From Dryocosmus kuriphilus (lineage: Eukaryota > Arthropoda > Insecta > Hymenoptera > Cynipidae), in NCBI GenBank assembly GCA_038277395.1, contig CM076193.1, positions 88,551,583-88,615,582 of the forward strand: DNA of 64,000 nt. Direction: 5' to 3'. The notes under the pieces were generated by a model. It made no database searches and was not told the DNA's origin. It saw nothing but the letters and a program-made list of their open reading frames with translations. Positions 22,875 through 35,012 of this stretch are shown here, piece after piece. The position numbers and the translations under genes were made by a program. Every line of letters starts with the position of its first letter. The stretch's first letter is position 1.

Positions 22875-23141
22875 CTTCGGATACGTATTGTCTGCTTTCT
22901 TTCAGAAGAAGCTGCATTTCCTCAACACATTTGGGCAGAAGCAAGTTCAACTTCAACTCGAACAACAAACTGCAACGAGTCATTCCACTCTTACTTCAAT
23001 GCTTCCTTCTATATGAAACATCCAGATCTTCATGCATTCGTGGATACTCTCCTCGATTCCAAGTGGACACTTACGTCGCATTGCAAAGCAACCACATTCC
23101 TCTTCGCAAACACGATAAGCTTACGCGAAATCGAAAATTAA
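22875..23141 (+). pseudogene. MULE-like transposase C-terminal fragment
   Basis: A frame of 88 codons, open to TAA at 23139-23141, contains RTTNCNESFHSYFNASFYM followed by KHPDLHAFVDTLLDSKW. This matches the TTN..ESFH..FN..FY..HP..H.FV...L signature I associate with insect MULE-type transposases. It has no start and lacks the catalytic core, so it is the decayed 3' end of a copy. A more convincing frame than the longer overlapping ones. Histone-like stem-loop repeats begin 85 bp downstream. Confidence 0.5.
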
Positions 23142-23224
23142 GTATTGAAAACTTGCTTCAACTGTATTACAAAAAAGTTATCTCAATGCACACTTTTGTG
23201 AAAAATGTTTCTAAACAAGTTCAT

Positions 23225-23490
23225 TCTGAAATAATTCATTGAAAAATGAAAAAAATCGACCCTTTTCAGGGCCAACAATCTCTTTTATTTCTGAAACATG
23301 GCTCTTAAAAATGATTATTTTTTCCAGTTTCTTAACAACAGATAGATAAAGTTTCTAAACAAGTTCATCCAATAGTTCATTGAAAAATAAAAAAATGGAC
23401 CCTTTGCAGGGCCAACAAATTATTGCACGGAGGAATTCTCCTTTAGTTCTGAAACATGGTTTTTAAAAAAAAAATGATTTTTTCCAGCTT
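23225..23490 (+). repeat. Two ~145-bp repeats with histone-like stem-loops
   Basis: GACCCTTTTCAGGGCC (about 23259-23274) and GACCCTTTGCAGGGCC (about 23399-23414) are each followed by AACAA, in duplicated context (TTCATTGAAAAAT...TTCTGAAACATGG...TTTTTCCAG). They match the inverted pair at 12590-12785 in motif and partly in context. One stem position mismatches in each. Confidence 0.45.
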
Positions 23491-24464
23491 CTTAAAAACA
23501 AATATGATATGTAAAATTCTAATGAGATTAAAAAAATATGCGAAAATTAAAATGAAGTAAACATGCCTTTAAATTAAAGAACTATTTTATCGGTTTAAAT
23601 CCAGGCAAAAACTTTTCTGAGTGTCACTTTGAAAAACGCGGCTTTTCTGTTCGGGCAAATAATTTCACTAGACTCATGAAACTAAGTGTTTATGAAAGTT
23701 TCAATATAAATTTAAGAACGCGGCCGCATATGATCAGTCCAATAAAGTGACCGCCGTGGAACCCGGCCGCATACGTCCAGTATACCTGACGAACCCCAGG
23801 AGTCATTTAAGTAGACCCTCATTACGAGCCGCATATGCCCTACGCCTGCATAACTATTCACCTTTATTGAAACATATGTGTATATATGTATTATCATACT
23901 CGCAAGTTTTAAACGCTTATAACTTTGGTAGAAAAAAATGTACACAACCGTCCAATTGCTTTTATACAGTATTCATATACACAGTTACAGAAGGTAAATA
24001 AAAAAAAAATAAAAAAATCTAAAAAAAATCCATACATAATAATATAAAATCTATGTGTAAAACTTTATATTTTTTGTTACGAAATTTTTTTCGAAAAATC
24101 ATTACTTTTCGACGTAAATTAGTATTGAAAAAACAGCTAATGTTCACAAAAAACATCGTAAAATCATTAAAAATTAGCATAGAACAACTTGACCAATATG
24201 AAAATTCAAGCAAAAAAAAAAATTACAAAAAATTACAAGTGATTGACCAAACCTTTCAAAAATACAGAAAAAGCCTGCCTTCCGAACGATGACAGGACTC
24301 GAAGAAAACTCCTTAAAAAAAGCCACACACATAGAAGGAAAACTCTTTGCGTCTATTTTAAGATGCTTTTTTTATTTTGACGCTAACCCACTGAGTAGCT
24401 GTAATATGGTAATTTGAAATATTTCAATTTTTGTTTAAAGCGTTCAAGAACTTTTGCACGGTGC
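23491..24464. other. No gene recognised; GC-rich patch 23720-23850
   Basis: The patch (CGGCCGCATATGATCAGTCC ... CATTACGAGCCGCATATG) is compositionally distinct but has no recognisable content. Confidence 0.5.
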
Positions 24465-26262
24465 TGTATATCACAATTAAGGGCTCATTTAATGCTAATT
24501 TAATATCCTATTGCCAAATTCAATGCTCCGCTTTAAAAATAAAGCCGGTTTAACGTTAAGCTGATTTAACCACACGTCAAAGAAACATTTAATCGAGTTA
24601 TGACCTATATCATAATTAATGGCTCATTTAATGCTAATTTAATGCTCTACTGCCAAATTTCATGCTTCGCTTTAAAAAAAAAAAACCGGTGGTTCAGCTG
24701 GCCTAACGTTAGGCTGACGGAACCACACATGAAAAAGAAACATTGAATCAAGTTATGACCTATATCATAATTAAGAGCTAATTTAGTGCTAATTTAATGC
24801 TCTGCTGCCAAATTAAATGCTTCGTTTTTTTTAAACCGGTAGTTCCGCTGGCTTAACGTTAAAGTTAAACTGACGGTATCATACGTGAGAAAAAAAACAT
24901 AGAATCGAGTTATGACCTATATCATAATTAAGGGCTCATTTAATGTTAACTTAATTTCCAATTGCCAAATTAAATGCTCCACTTTTAAAAAAACCGGTGG
25001 TTCCGCTAGCTTAACGTTAAGCTGACATAACCACACGTCAAAAAAAACATTTGGTCGAGTTATGACCTATATCATAATTAAGGGCTCATTTAATGCTTAT
25101 TTAATGCCCTCCTGCCAAATTTCGTACTTCGCTTTTTGTCGAGCAGCTCTATGGACAGTAAGGAAGCCCGAAAAGTTCGGAAAGAAAAGCTGCAAGCCGA
25201 AAACGATACATGAAGCTGACGAAGGACTGCAATATGGTGCTGGAATAGCTGATTAACTAGTAAGTTGTTCAAGTTGATTCATTACTGCCTTTACCTTTAC
25301 TGGCAAATTAATAACAAATAAAATAAAAATAAATAAAAACAAATAAATTTGTCAATAGGGCATTAAATTAGCATTAATTTAGCCCTTAATTATGATTTAG
25401 TTCACAACTCGATTCAATATTGATTTTTCATGTGTGGTTCCGTCAGCCGAACGTTAGGCCAGCTGAACCATCGATAAAAAAAAGCGAAGCATTATGTCAA
25501 TAGGGCATTAAATTATCATTAAATTATGATATAGGTTATAACTCGATTCAACGATGTGGTTTCGTCAGCTTAACGTTAAGCCAGCGGAACCAACGGTTTA
25601 AAAAAAAGCGAAGCATTGAATTTGGCAATAGCGCATTAATTTAGCATTAAATGAGACCTTCATTATGATATAGGTTATAACTCGATTCAATATTGATTTT
25701 TCATATGTGGTTCCGCCAGCCAAACGTTACGCCAGCTGAACCATCGATAAAAAAAAGCGAAGCATTTTGTCAATAGGGCATTAAATTACCATTAAATTAT
25801 GATATAGGTCATAACTCGATTCAACGATGTGGTTTCGTCAGCTTAACGTTAAGCCAGCGGAACCAACGGTTCTTTAAAAAAAAGCGACGTATTAAAGTTT
25901 GCAATAGGACATTAAATTAGCACTAAATGAGCCCTTAATTATGATATGTCATAAGCCGATTAAATGCTTTTTTCTCACGTGTGGTTCCGTCAGCCGAACG
26001 TTAAGGCAGCTGAGCCATCGGTTTAAAAAAAAGCGAAGCATTAAATTTGGGAATAGGGCATTAAATTAGCCCTTAATTATGATATAGGTCATAACTCGAT
26101 TCAATGATGTGGTTCCGTCAGCGGAACGTTAGGCTACCGAACCATCGTTTTTTTTTTTTAAAGTGAAACCTTAAATTTGTCAACAGGGCATTAAATTAGC
26201 CCTTTATTATGATATACATCATAACTCGATTCAACGATGTGGTTCCATCAGCTTAACGTACC
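24465..26262. mobile_element. FB-B foldback element with ~150-bp tandem arms
   Basis: Five plus-oriented units start with AATTAAGGGCTCATTTAATG-like blocks (near 24475, 24617, 24770, 24926, 25076). About seven inverted units follow (near 25360, 25505, 25632, 25780, 25910, 26055, 26185). Unit landmarks are CCGGTGGTTCCGCTGGC, TTAACGTTAAGCTGACGG and TCGAGTTATGACC. A unique ~210-bp centre (25135-25345) contains GAAAAGTTCGGAAAGAAAAG. No transposase is present. Confidence 0.85.
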
Positions 26263-26740
26263 TCGTCAAACCGTATATTTTTTTCATCTACATTGTGTTA
26301 TATCAATACGAAACAAGATTCTACCTATTGTCAGTAGAAATTCTTTTTCGGATAATGGACATATTCTATTCCTAATTCAGGAGCAAAGCTACATACTTAA
26401 AGCTGATGATACCGGATATAATTATCCTGACGCTTACCCATTATACGGCCAAAAAAAAAGCGCAACTACAAGAGATGGTTTACACTACCCTTTATAAGCC
26501 ACTAATAAACTGTATCTATATCCTGTCTAATCCGAAAGTAAAGGTCGACACGTCCAAAGACATTACACTCGAAAACCCAGAATACTACTACGTACAATTG
26601 AGACAGTCGGACCTACCCATGCCTTATACTTTCTTACCAAATCCTCCTGACATAACCTTTATAATTTGGATATATTCCTCCTACAACACAAAGCAACGAT
26701 CACAAACTCAAAACCCAAGCAAACTTTGACAACCAGACCT
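26263..26740 (+). other. Unrecognised open frames (86 and 107 codons, overlapping)
   Basis: The 26237-26497 and 26406-26729 frames overlap in different phases; the second reads VYTTLYKPLINCIYILSNPK and NPEYYYVQLRQSDLPMPY. The composition is more protein-like than nearby sequence and the pair might be one decayed frame with a shift near the A9 run at 26452. I do not recognise a family and cannot exclude chance. Confidence 0.2.
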
Positions 26741-26889
26741 GGTACCACGCACGATTCCTTACCACAGGAACGACGTCTCAGTAGAATCGGTACTGCTCGC
26801 TGACCTATAGTGCCGGTTGCTGTTTCCCGCAAAAAAACTTTTGGCAACTCCTGCCTTACCAACTACAACGCCTACTTCCCAAATAACCA

Positions 26890-27310
26890 CCTATTTCTTC
26901 GCGATTGCCTATCTACTCTTCTTAGATCCGAGACTGACTGGGAGTCGCGTTTCTGCCATCGCCGCGGATAGTGCTGGCAGGGCCAAGCGGCGCAGAACAC
27001 AACAGTCGCGGTGGCCCTGCAAGGAGCAGAAACTACTGCTACTTGCCGTTTCTGGTAGCCCCACCACGTGGGTTTCGCAGGCCCACGACTCGACTGACAG
27101 TTCCCAGTTAGCTGATCGTTCGCGGGGCGAGTTGTAGTCCGGGGGGTATCCCCAGGAGGTGGAGGAGGGGGAGGGAGTCTAAACGGCGGCAATCAGGGAG
27201 GGGGGTGTCTGACAGGAGCTTGGGGGCGACATGGAGGGAAGGCGAGGGTTGGCGACGTGCAGTCTGCCATCGTGGGGATCAGCTGATCGGTTTCTCTGTA
27301 GTGGTGACTG
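26890..27310. other. GC-rich island
   Basis: Markedly GC-rich against an AT-rich background (GCGGATAGTGCTGGCAGGGC, GGAGGTGGAGGAGGGGGAGG). Frames on both strands (26817-27137, 26872-27192) follow composition. It could be a CpG-type promoter or 5' exon of a host gene, or an insertion. Confidence 0.35.
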
Positions 27311-29371
27311 AACCAAATGCATGAATGAATCTGCTCTTACGTGAGCACATTTATGTGGCCCGGTTTGCGCTATTCGTGCTTGTTGCGTGCGAGACTAGTC
27401 GCGCTCGTACATGTCTATGCTCGCTAGTACTCACGGGAAGCAATATCACAAAACGCGTTGGGGATGATCTTCAATCACTGGGTTCAAGTCTCAGGTGCGA
27501 ATGGTAGCCACTCTAACCTTAGTGTATTTTAAACTGATAAGAATTGGATTGGATCAACACTCTCGAAGATTTATTTTTTCTAGGAAGTACCAATAGCTCT
27601 GGTCTCATACATTGTGAAGAAATCTGCCCTCTTGAATCAACACTTTTCCTTCCAGATCAGTTTCTGGAATGGTTTATGTATTTAGGATTTGGTTACGTGG
27701 TCTGCGTGATCAAATACTGTTTTGCATAAACAATATATTCGTAAGATAATTCTTTAATGCCACAGAAATGAAGACATTATATCCTTTTTAGTTATATAAT
27801 TTTCAAATGGTTTATGTCATTGAGATTTGGTAATGGGATCCTTGATAAAATATGGTTGCAGGGTTTGCGCACAAAATGTCCGAGTATCAAATTGAGCTAG
27901 AAGGTCGTATCAAAACGTTGAACAATGGGCAGCTTCCATTTGTTATATAATGTAGCTGTCAACTGCTTGCAATGTTTTAATCCCCTATAGGTCACAGGGG
28001 TTACTAAATCGCTTTCAGTTATATCCTTTATATGCTTCATGTGCTAAGTATGATCATCATCCCCATAATCATTATTATAATTATATAATGAAATGCAGTG
28101 GCGCAACAACTCATGAACAACAGGGGGTGTCCGAAAGGATATCTGGGGGGGGGGGGGGGGGGGGGATTTTTAGTTTCAGTCGTTTTTTTAGTGTTTATTT
28201 AGTAAAAGAAAAGGTTATTAAAAAATCGATAAAAATATTAACATTTATAATCAATAAATTTATGTAATTCAGGGTGTGTCCTGACGCCACTGAGTTGAAA
28301 TGCGAAATACGAAATGGCGAGGTAATATAATGTCGAAAGTCGCAGATACTGGGACTAATGGCGTCACTTAACCTGATATTGTCTTGTCTCATCATGTGCT
28401 CAGAGAGAGGGCGTCCATTCGCTGATTCCACTCCTTCGGTTATCAGGTCGGCCACAAGTAGACGTTTTATAGTGTTTTGCCTGCTGTAGGCAACATGTAA
28501 CACCTACAGGTGCGAACTTCAATTATTGTTGTGGACAAATATACCTACTTTTTCATAAGAATACCGCTCTCTACCTTTGAGTCTTAAGTCAAATGATTAA
28601 GTCAATTCCATTGCTTTGGGCAAGATCAATTTATGTACTCAGAATGAAGAGATTATTTAATCGAAATAAACTCTCTTCTTATTAATTAAAACGATGGACG
28701 CTAAGCATATATCAAAAGATATTGAAAATAATGTACCTATTGAAGTTCAAAAGAACGAAATATTTTTCTTAATTCTATATTTTATCTCAAAATCAACTAC
28801 AAATAGAAATAGATACAAGTTTCATTTATTTATACTATACTCTTTTCAATGTAAATGAACCAACATTTTAGCACTGTTTCTAGCTCTTAAAGTAATCAGT
28901 TTACAAAATCGTTCATTGGAACACTCAGAACTTCAAGCACATTTCAAAATGACTATTACGAAGATTTCTTGGCCGTCTCCGTTTGTAAACCGCTGCCCAT
29001 CGTATAATGAGTAATAACGTGCTTGCTACTGGGAACAACATTCAATGGTCTCTCACAGAATCATAAAATGATATTAAATATTTTTAGCCTTTTAGTTTGT
29101 TCGTATTTTACTTCCGCTAAACACTTCTTTAAACCCTCGCACAGGTATTCACGGATTGTGGCTTTACATCACAACTGAAAATAGAATGTCGGCGAACGTC
29201 GGTCAGGCGCTCCATTAAAATGTCAAGAATAAAATCTGAGGAAGGAATTCTTAAATTACTTTCAGCTTCAAATATAATTTTCACTAATAATGCAAATAGC
29301 AGAGAAATAAATAATTTAGGGAACTCTTAATAACAAATGACGATTATGCTTGATTTCATCTTTGATTTCAG
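27311..29371. other. No gene recognised; poly-G run 28145-28166
   Basis: Mostly unique AT-rich sequence. A B-box-like GGTTCAAGTCTC lies at 27481-27492 with no matching A box. A 61-codon frame at 27544-27729 has no recognisable content. This could be intronic to the exon pair downstream. Confidence 0.4.
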
Positions 29372-29731
29372 TATTTGAGACGAGTCCAGTGTCCAGTGAA
29401 TTACATGAAGAAAACCTACGTGCGCAGCATTTTAGCTGCTGCCTATACTCGACTGGAACTTTACAATAAATTCATTGAAAGTTTATTTCCAAAACGTAAG
29501 GTAAAGTCTTAAAAAAATTACAGTAAACTATCTGAATTGTAGGGAATCAATATACAATATAGATAAGTTTTACTGAAAAGTTTGACATTTAAAATATTTT
29601 AGGAAGAAGATTCCGGCTATAAAGTTATCGCAAAATCTCGAGCAAAATCTAAATGTCAGGAAAAAATGCGACCTTTTAAAACGATCGACACCTTATCGAC
29701 AAAATGTCAACAATATACAATCCACCCTTAA
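29372..29731 (+). CDS. Putative 3' end of a host gene: two short exons and a 102-bp intron
   Basis: After the acceptor TTTGATTTCAG the frame is open for exactly 43 codons (29372-29500), reading YLRRVQCPVNYMKKTYVRSI then LAAAYTRLELYNKFIESLFP. It ends at a good donor, AAG|GTAAAG. A 102-bp intron with a T-rich ATATTTTAG acceptor leads to exon 2 (29603-29731), which stays open in the same phase for 42 codons (EEDSGYKVIAKSRAKSKCQE at its start) to a TAA. AATAAA follows at 29795. Both exons join in phase 0. I do not recognise the protein. Upstream exons were not found with confidence. Matching splice sites, phase and codon content support a real gene, but an accidental match remains possible. Confidence 0.4.
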
Positions 29732-29800
29732 CAGAAGTGCTTTTGAAATTCCATATCGTAGCGTTGAAAACAAAATATATATAAACAAATTGGTAATAAA

Positions 29801-31052
29801 CTAATCTTTTTAATAAAAAAACGATGTTAGTATAAGTAAAGAACTGTAGGTGGTTCTTTTGCCTTTTGGTGCCAAAATTGTCCTTAAAGTAATGTCAGCA
29901 TATGCATGAGCACCGTTTGATACGTAATTGACTCGCAAACAATGGTCACTCTTTCTCTCTCCAAGTCACGTTGCGTAAGATAAACTAATCTACAGGGTCT
30001 GCCATACGCGAAACACTACCGAGATATCATACTCGCCAGGCAGATATAATATTTATATGCCAGCATGTAATCCTACGTAGTGTACTAAATCAAGTTTTGT
30101 ATTATTTCTTTCGAGATATTTAATAATTTTACTGAATAAAACAAGTTTAATGTTTTGACACGAAAAAAAGAGTATATAATATGGATGATATGATTATTAT
30201 AGTCAACTACATAGTTAAAACAAGCCTGCCAACTACATACGATTAGATCAATCAAATATTAAAAATATATTTTTGAAGCTAATGCTTCTTTACACGGATC
30301 TCTGAGGGGACCAAATTCGTGAAAAGTGAAACGTAACGTAACGTAAAGTCACGACCCGAAAAGGAGAGGCACAGGCAGAGCAAGAATATGCACACGAAAA
30401 GGAGAGGAGCAGCACGCGCAGCGCGCCCATCGCGCAACGCAAGCAGATGCCTGGTGTGCGAATGAGATAGAGATACAGACCAGATGTTTGGGACTTGTTT
30501 ATAATAACAAGTTTATATAATTATTTACTACAATGTTTTAATGTGTTTCTTCTTTTAACTCACTATTCATTTTTTCTAATTTTCTTGAAAATCAGTAGCA
30601 TTTTATACTATTTATATATTAATTATTTTTACACGTTATTCAATTATATATTATGCGAAAGAAGCTTAGCTTCTATCGGGCGTCCCCCGACCCTCACGTA
30701 TGTTTCTTTTTTATCTTAACCAATATGAAACATAGAGGGTCCCAACTCATTTGATTACTTTCAAATTTTACAATATTTACTATTTACAATTTTTATGGCA
30801 TTGCATCTGTAAATCTCAATCAGTGAGAAATGGGTAACTGGACTAAATATGTATGCATTTTTACTGATCAACAACGCAATCTCATTGATGCAAATAGCTA
30901 GATATAGGTCATTTCAACTTTACAAAACCATGATTGTAATTTATCCATACATTCATATTATAAAAGTGTGGTAAAATCCCAAACATTTTTAACACGATTT
31001 CTACTTAGCACTTAATCTATAAACTACTTAGTGGATTAGTTCAACAATTTAA
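29801..31052. other. No gene recognised
   Basis: AT-rich. A GC-richer stretch at 30300-30480 repeats CGAAAAGGAGAGG and ACGTA. The 74-codon frame at 30495-30719 is low-complexity. Confidence 0.5.
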
Positions 31053-32705
31053 TACAGTGAAACCTCGATAATTCGTAGTTCGGCGATGAGTATAACTGTA
31101 CTGAATTCAGATTCTTCGAATTTTGTAATTAAATAATTATTTTAATTAATATCCCACAATTCTCTGAAATGTTCATTATATCCATAAGACAGGACTATAA
31201 AATAGAAATTCTAAGTTTTCTATTAATATGAATTCATGAAAATCTGATGATACATGTTTTGAGATATTCCGAATTTCAAATTTTCTTAAAAAACTTTAGA
31301 AAGGACATATATTTTTAAGAATCCGCTTATTACAAGCTTTATGTGGTTTTACGTTTTTTGATGTTAGGGTTGCTGACCTTTTCATCTTAATTAGTTTTCA
31401 GTGCGCATGCACGAAAAATAATTAACATTTCTGTCAATTGTCGGTCATTTATATGGTAGAATCCCATTACAAATGTTAATAAATACGATTTTAAAAAAAC
31501 TTTGGGAAACATTTGTGAAAAAAGGTTGTATAAAATTATATACATCTAGTATCGGAATATATATAATGCAGAAAACATTAGGAGAACCGAAGAACCTTCG
31601 CTCATATGGCTTTTTTGAAGTGACTAGTGCACGAAGCGTTCTCTCAAAAATGTAATTTCTTTCTTATTTACATCTCGAAATCACTTCTGAAATTCAGGAA
31701 GAAGGAATTTAATCAGATAAATTTGAAATTCCACAAAAAGAACCAGGAATAAAACACAAAATACAAGATTATTTATCCATAACTCCATAACATCAATTTA
31801 ACCTAACTTCTATAATATGCAAATATCTGAGCTTTTTTGGTACAAATACTAAGTCTTCTTCAGTTTAAGTACTACATTTATTAATTAAATAAGGATGTCA
31901 ATAACGAAACTTTTTTTTATAATGCTCGAAAATAAATATACAATAATTATAACCTCGCACTCCTTCTAAATAGGTATATCAGTTTACCCCCCGCGAAGCG
32001 TTCATCAAATCTCTCCTAATTCTTCTTTTTTGAGTTCTTCTAGATTATATTTTATTAAATTTTTACTTTAAATACAAAGATATTACATAAGAAATGAGTT
32101 TAAAAATATACGCATTTATACACATTTTTACCTTGGATTGCCAAAAGTGACCGATAATATTCTGAAATCGCGGCAAAGTGTCATAGCGACTGCATATGCA
32201 CACCACTAATTTCCGAATTAAAATGAAAAGGTCTACTGCCTTGGTAATATTAGTATTTTCGATGTTCTTTTTTGTTGATATACTTGCTCGAGAGTTAATA
32301 CTTTAAAGGCATTAAATACCTAGTCTGTCAAAACGTTTTTCTTTTCACAACACCTCTATTGAAAACTCAATTTTCAGTGCCTGTAGAGCGTGGCGAAACA
32401 GAGTGTTTCAGACCTGTGACGTTTTGGGATAAAAAACTGACGTAGCGGGATGAAAAATTTTCAATTATTATATTGTCTAATTTTTTCTTGAGAATTATGA
32501 TGTCAATAACGTAAACATGTACAAAAAATGGATAAAACTTCCGAAAGTATAAGAATTTTTAATCGGGGAAGAAATTTTATCTTTGTTCTACTTAAACTTA
32601 ATTTCTATTACAGTAACAAGGCTTTTTGTGCACTCGGGATGAAACACAGCGATCGCAACGAATGTGATTGCAGCGCTCGCTTCGCCTCCCTTGTAATGCA
32701 ATATA

Positions 32706-33724
32706 CACGGAGAAAAAGGTTTAGTTAGGCCAACGAGGATCCTAGTACGCCCTACTAGAGAGTGTAGTTAAATATGAACCAACAAGCTGTCTAGTTGCGC
32801 GCGCCAGACAGTTCAGTTAGACTTTGTGTAGTTAGGCGTACAAGGCATCGGGTGCGAGTTACTTGACAACTAGTACGGTCAACGTTTTCATGGGTAGTGG
32901 GGCTAACTAGCTGTCTAGTAAAAGTGACCGAACATTTAGTACGGCCAACGTTTTCGTGGGTAGTGGGGCGAAGTAGCTGTCTAGTAAAAGTTACTGAACA
33001 TTTAGTTAGGCCTACGTTCCTATGTTTTGTTGACTTAACTAGATTTCTGGTCAAATTATGTAGCGTCTCGTCGGGCGTTATTCGATCCAAACACTTACTT
33101 TACACCTAAAGGGATTAAATTTAAGAAAAAAACGAGGAACAAATATGATTTTTATGAACGAAATTATTATTAAGAAGAAGAAAAAAGTCCACTCATCTTT
33201 GAAGACAGACTTATACGAGGATAAGTTCCACAAATCCAATAGTTTGTGCACTTAAGCGTCACAAAATTCACTCATTTTATATAATGGATAGAAATACAAT
33301 ACAAACAACACTAGGCTATGCTATCTTATATTTTTAACTAGAATAGAAATAACATTATGCTATACTATACTATATTTTTAACTAAATTGATCAATAAATA
33401 CAAATAACACACGAAAATCGAACGAAAATGTACGCGTCGTCAAAAGAAACTGAAGATGGTGACGCCGAAAATTAAGCAGACATGCTAGAGGGTATTAGGT
33501 AAAGGGTGTGAAGGCAGCATCGAAGAGAATAATAAAGTAGTGGGGGACTACTGTTTACTAGATGTCTAGTTACGGACACTAGTCACCACTACTAGACGGA
33601 TCGGTTAGATTTACTACACCACTTACTAAAAATTTAGTAAGCCGTACGAAGCATCTGTCTTAAATTTACTAAACGCGCGTAACTAGATTCGTCTAGTTGG
33701 CCTAACTAAACCTTTTTCTCCGTG
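32706..33724. mobile_element. 1.0-kb non-autonomous element with perfect 29-bp TIRs
   Basis: The left end CACGGAGAAAAAGGTTTAGT (32706) is repeated exactly in inverse at the right end (finishing at 33724), perfect over 29 bp, with TA on both sides. Subterminal regions are full of CTAGT/ACTAG motifs, and a ~75-bp direct repeat (TAGTACGGCCAACGTTTTCG) lies near the left end. Frames on both strands at 32791-33109 follow this repeat. It is inserted in the pogo/Tigger-like element. Superfamily not assigned. Confidence 0.8.
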
Positions 33725-33798
33725 TACTATTTTCTATTTGGGCTTGTTTCGGCGCAATAACATTTAATTGAAAAAAGGTCTGCACATGAAAGTGTGCG

Positions 33799-33819
33799 CA
33801 CCCCCCCCCCCCCCCCCCC
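33799..33819. repeat. Poly-C run
   Basis: C homopolymer; the adjacent minus frame 33727-33912 includes a poly-Gly stretch from it and is not a gene. Confidence 0.95.
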
Positions 33820-34270
33820 ATAAACATGTAATATTATTGCTGATGGTTTTACACATTTTTGATAATTCGAATTCTCGATGATAATTCGAACTTTTTTTCC
33901 GTCCCGAAGCACTTCGAATTATCCACGCTTCACTGTAGTTCTTTTACGCGTCTACACGGAAAAAAATAACACAAAAAAAATGAAGACATTTTTTTTATTT
34001 TCTAAAAATTTCAAGACATAATATAGAACGAATCAAGAAAACTATAAAAAGTTCTATTACTTTTAAAGTGAACCTCGAATTAAAAAAGTTCAATAATCTT
34101 TACACAAAAACTCAAGAAAGAATGCTGAAAAGCTTCATAGAAATTAAATTCGAGGTATTGAGTGTTTGTGAACCACTGCAATATAGTCTCTAGTCTAGAA
34201 AAGAGTTCTCTAATAGTATATTGCGTAACGAGGGTCAAACGGCAACGGTTTCACCCGAGTCACGCATACA

Positions 34271-34362
34271 ATTTTTCATTACACCGCAAATCGAAAAATA
34301 GACTTTCGATGCCTGTGCAGCGAGTCGAAAGTCGAATTTTCGATTGAGGTGTGATGAAAAAT
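34271..34362. repeat. Long hairpin, ~38-bp arms with 15-nt loop
   Basis: The left arm (34271-34309, ATTTTTCATTACACCGCAAA then TCGAAAAATAGACTTTCGA) pairs with the right arm (34325-34362) with a few mismatches. The loop is TGCCTGTGCAGCGAG. It may be a small palindromic MITE or a pre-miRNA-like structure. Overlapping 61- and 87-codon frames are not genes. Confidence 0.7.
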
Positions 34363-34915
34363 ACTTTGCTATGAAGTCAGTAGTTACTGTGCATGCGGCA
34401 GACCGGCAGTTTGGCGTCCGATACATTTGCCGCGGCCCTCGCACCCCGCGATTGCTACGATTTCGACAAGGGCACGCCGTGCCGGTACCTGTCGACAACG
34501 AAGTGCGTACATAGTATTTTTCGACAAAGTGCCCAAAAACGGCAATTAGTTATGAATCACCAAAATTTAAATTTATATATCAAGAACTTTAAATTCAGAA
34601 GATTTCTGAAGCATTCATTGGTTTGATTTTGCAGATAAGAATTACAAATATTTATATTAAGAATTTTCACTACTAACTGATTGCTAGTTTGATTATAATA
34701 TTATTGAATTATTATAACAGACTGTACCTGAAGAGGAAAGTGGATGACTCAATAAAGTGTCCGATAGAGTTGCAACAACATTGATGTTTTTTCATTTATT
34801 CTAATATTTATTTTTTCTTTTCCAGTATCTCGAGTATTGCAATATAGAAGATCGGTATAAAATTCCTAGAGTCAATTAATTGACTTTCGTCTAAAACAGG
34901 TTTCAACGATACTAA

Positions 34916-34957
34916 GGGACCGTCCATATACCACGTGGACGCTTTTTCCACTTTTTG

Positions 34958-34990
<33 letters not shown>

Positions 34991-35012
34991 CTCATTTGTC
35001 CACGTGAACCTT
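34916..35012. mobile_element. Truncated MITE (GGGACCGTCCATATACCACG end) with poly-C
   Basis: The left terminus GGGACCGTCCATATACCACG followed by a C run (34961-34989) and CCACGTGAACC resembles the MITE at 41356 in layout (GGGNCCGTCCATA end plus homopolymer). The right inverted end is absent. Confidence 0.5.

Larger units (their letters stand above)
31055..33935. mobile_element. pogo/Tigger-like TIR element (non-autonomous), with nested insertion
   Basis: The left end CAGTGAAACCTCGATAATTC (31055) and right end, read on the minus strand, CAGTGAAGCGTGGATAATTC (33935) match at 18 of the 21 terminal positions (the base after each quoted string is G). TA flanks both (31053-31054, 33936-33937). CAGTG.A.CC...GATAA termini with TA duplication are typical of pogo/Tigger elements. 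The body has no transposase frame. Removing the nested 1019-bp element leaves about 1.86 kb. Confidence 0.7.

Noticed and set aside
22586..23242. 218-codon plus frame
   Set aside because: Runs through a poly-A tract (poly-Lys) and is out of frame with the MULE-like signature.
26817..27192. 106-codon frames on both strands of the GC-rich island
   Set aside because: Mutually overlapping and compositional; no motif.
27470..27520. tRNA/SINE from B-box-like GGTTCAAGTCTC
   Set aside because: No A box or cloverleaf; single weak motif.
29138..29340. 60-codon open stretch after CGCACAG as an upstream exon of the 29.4-kb gene
   Set aside because: Runs to a stop without a convincing donor in frame.
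34826..34879. Short terminal exon after TTCTTTTCCAG
   Set aside because: Good acceptor and an open 17-codon frame to TAA, but no upstream exon could be joined; too short to support.
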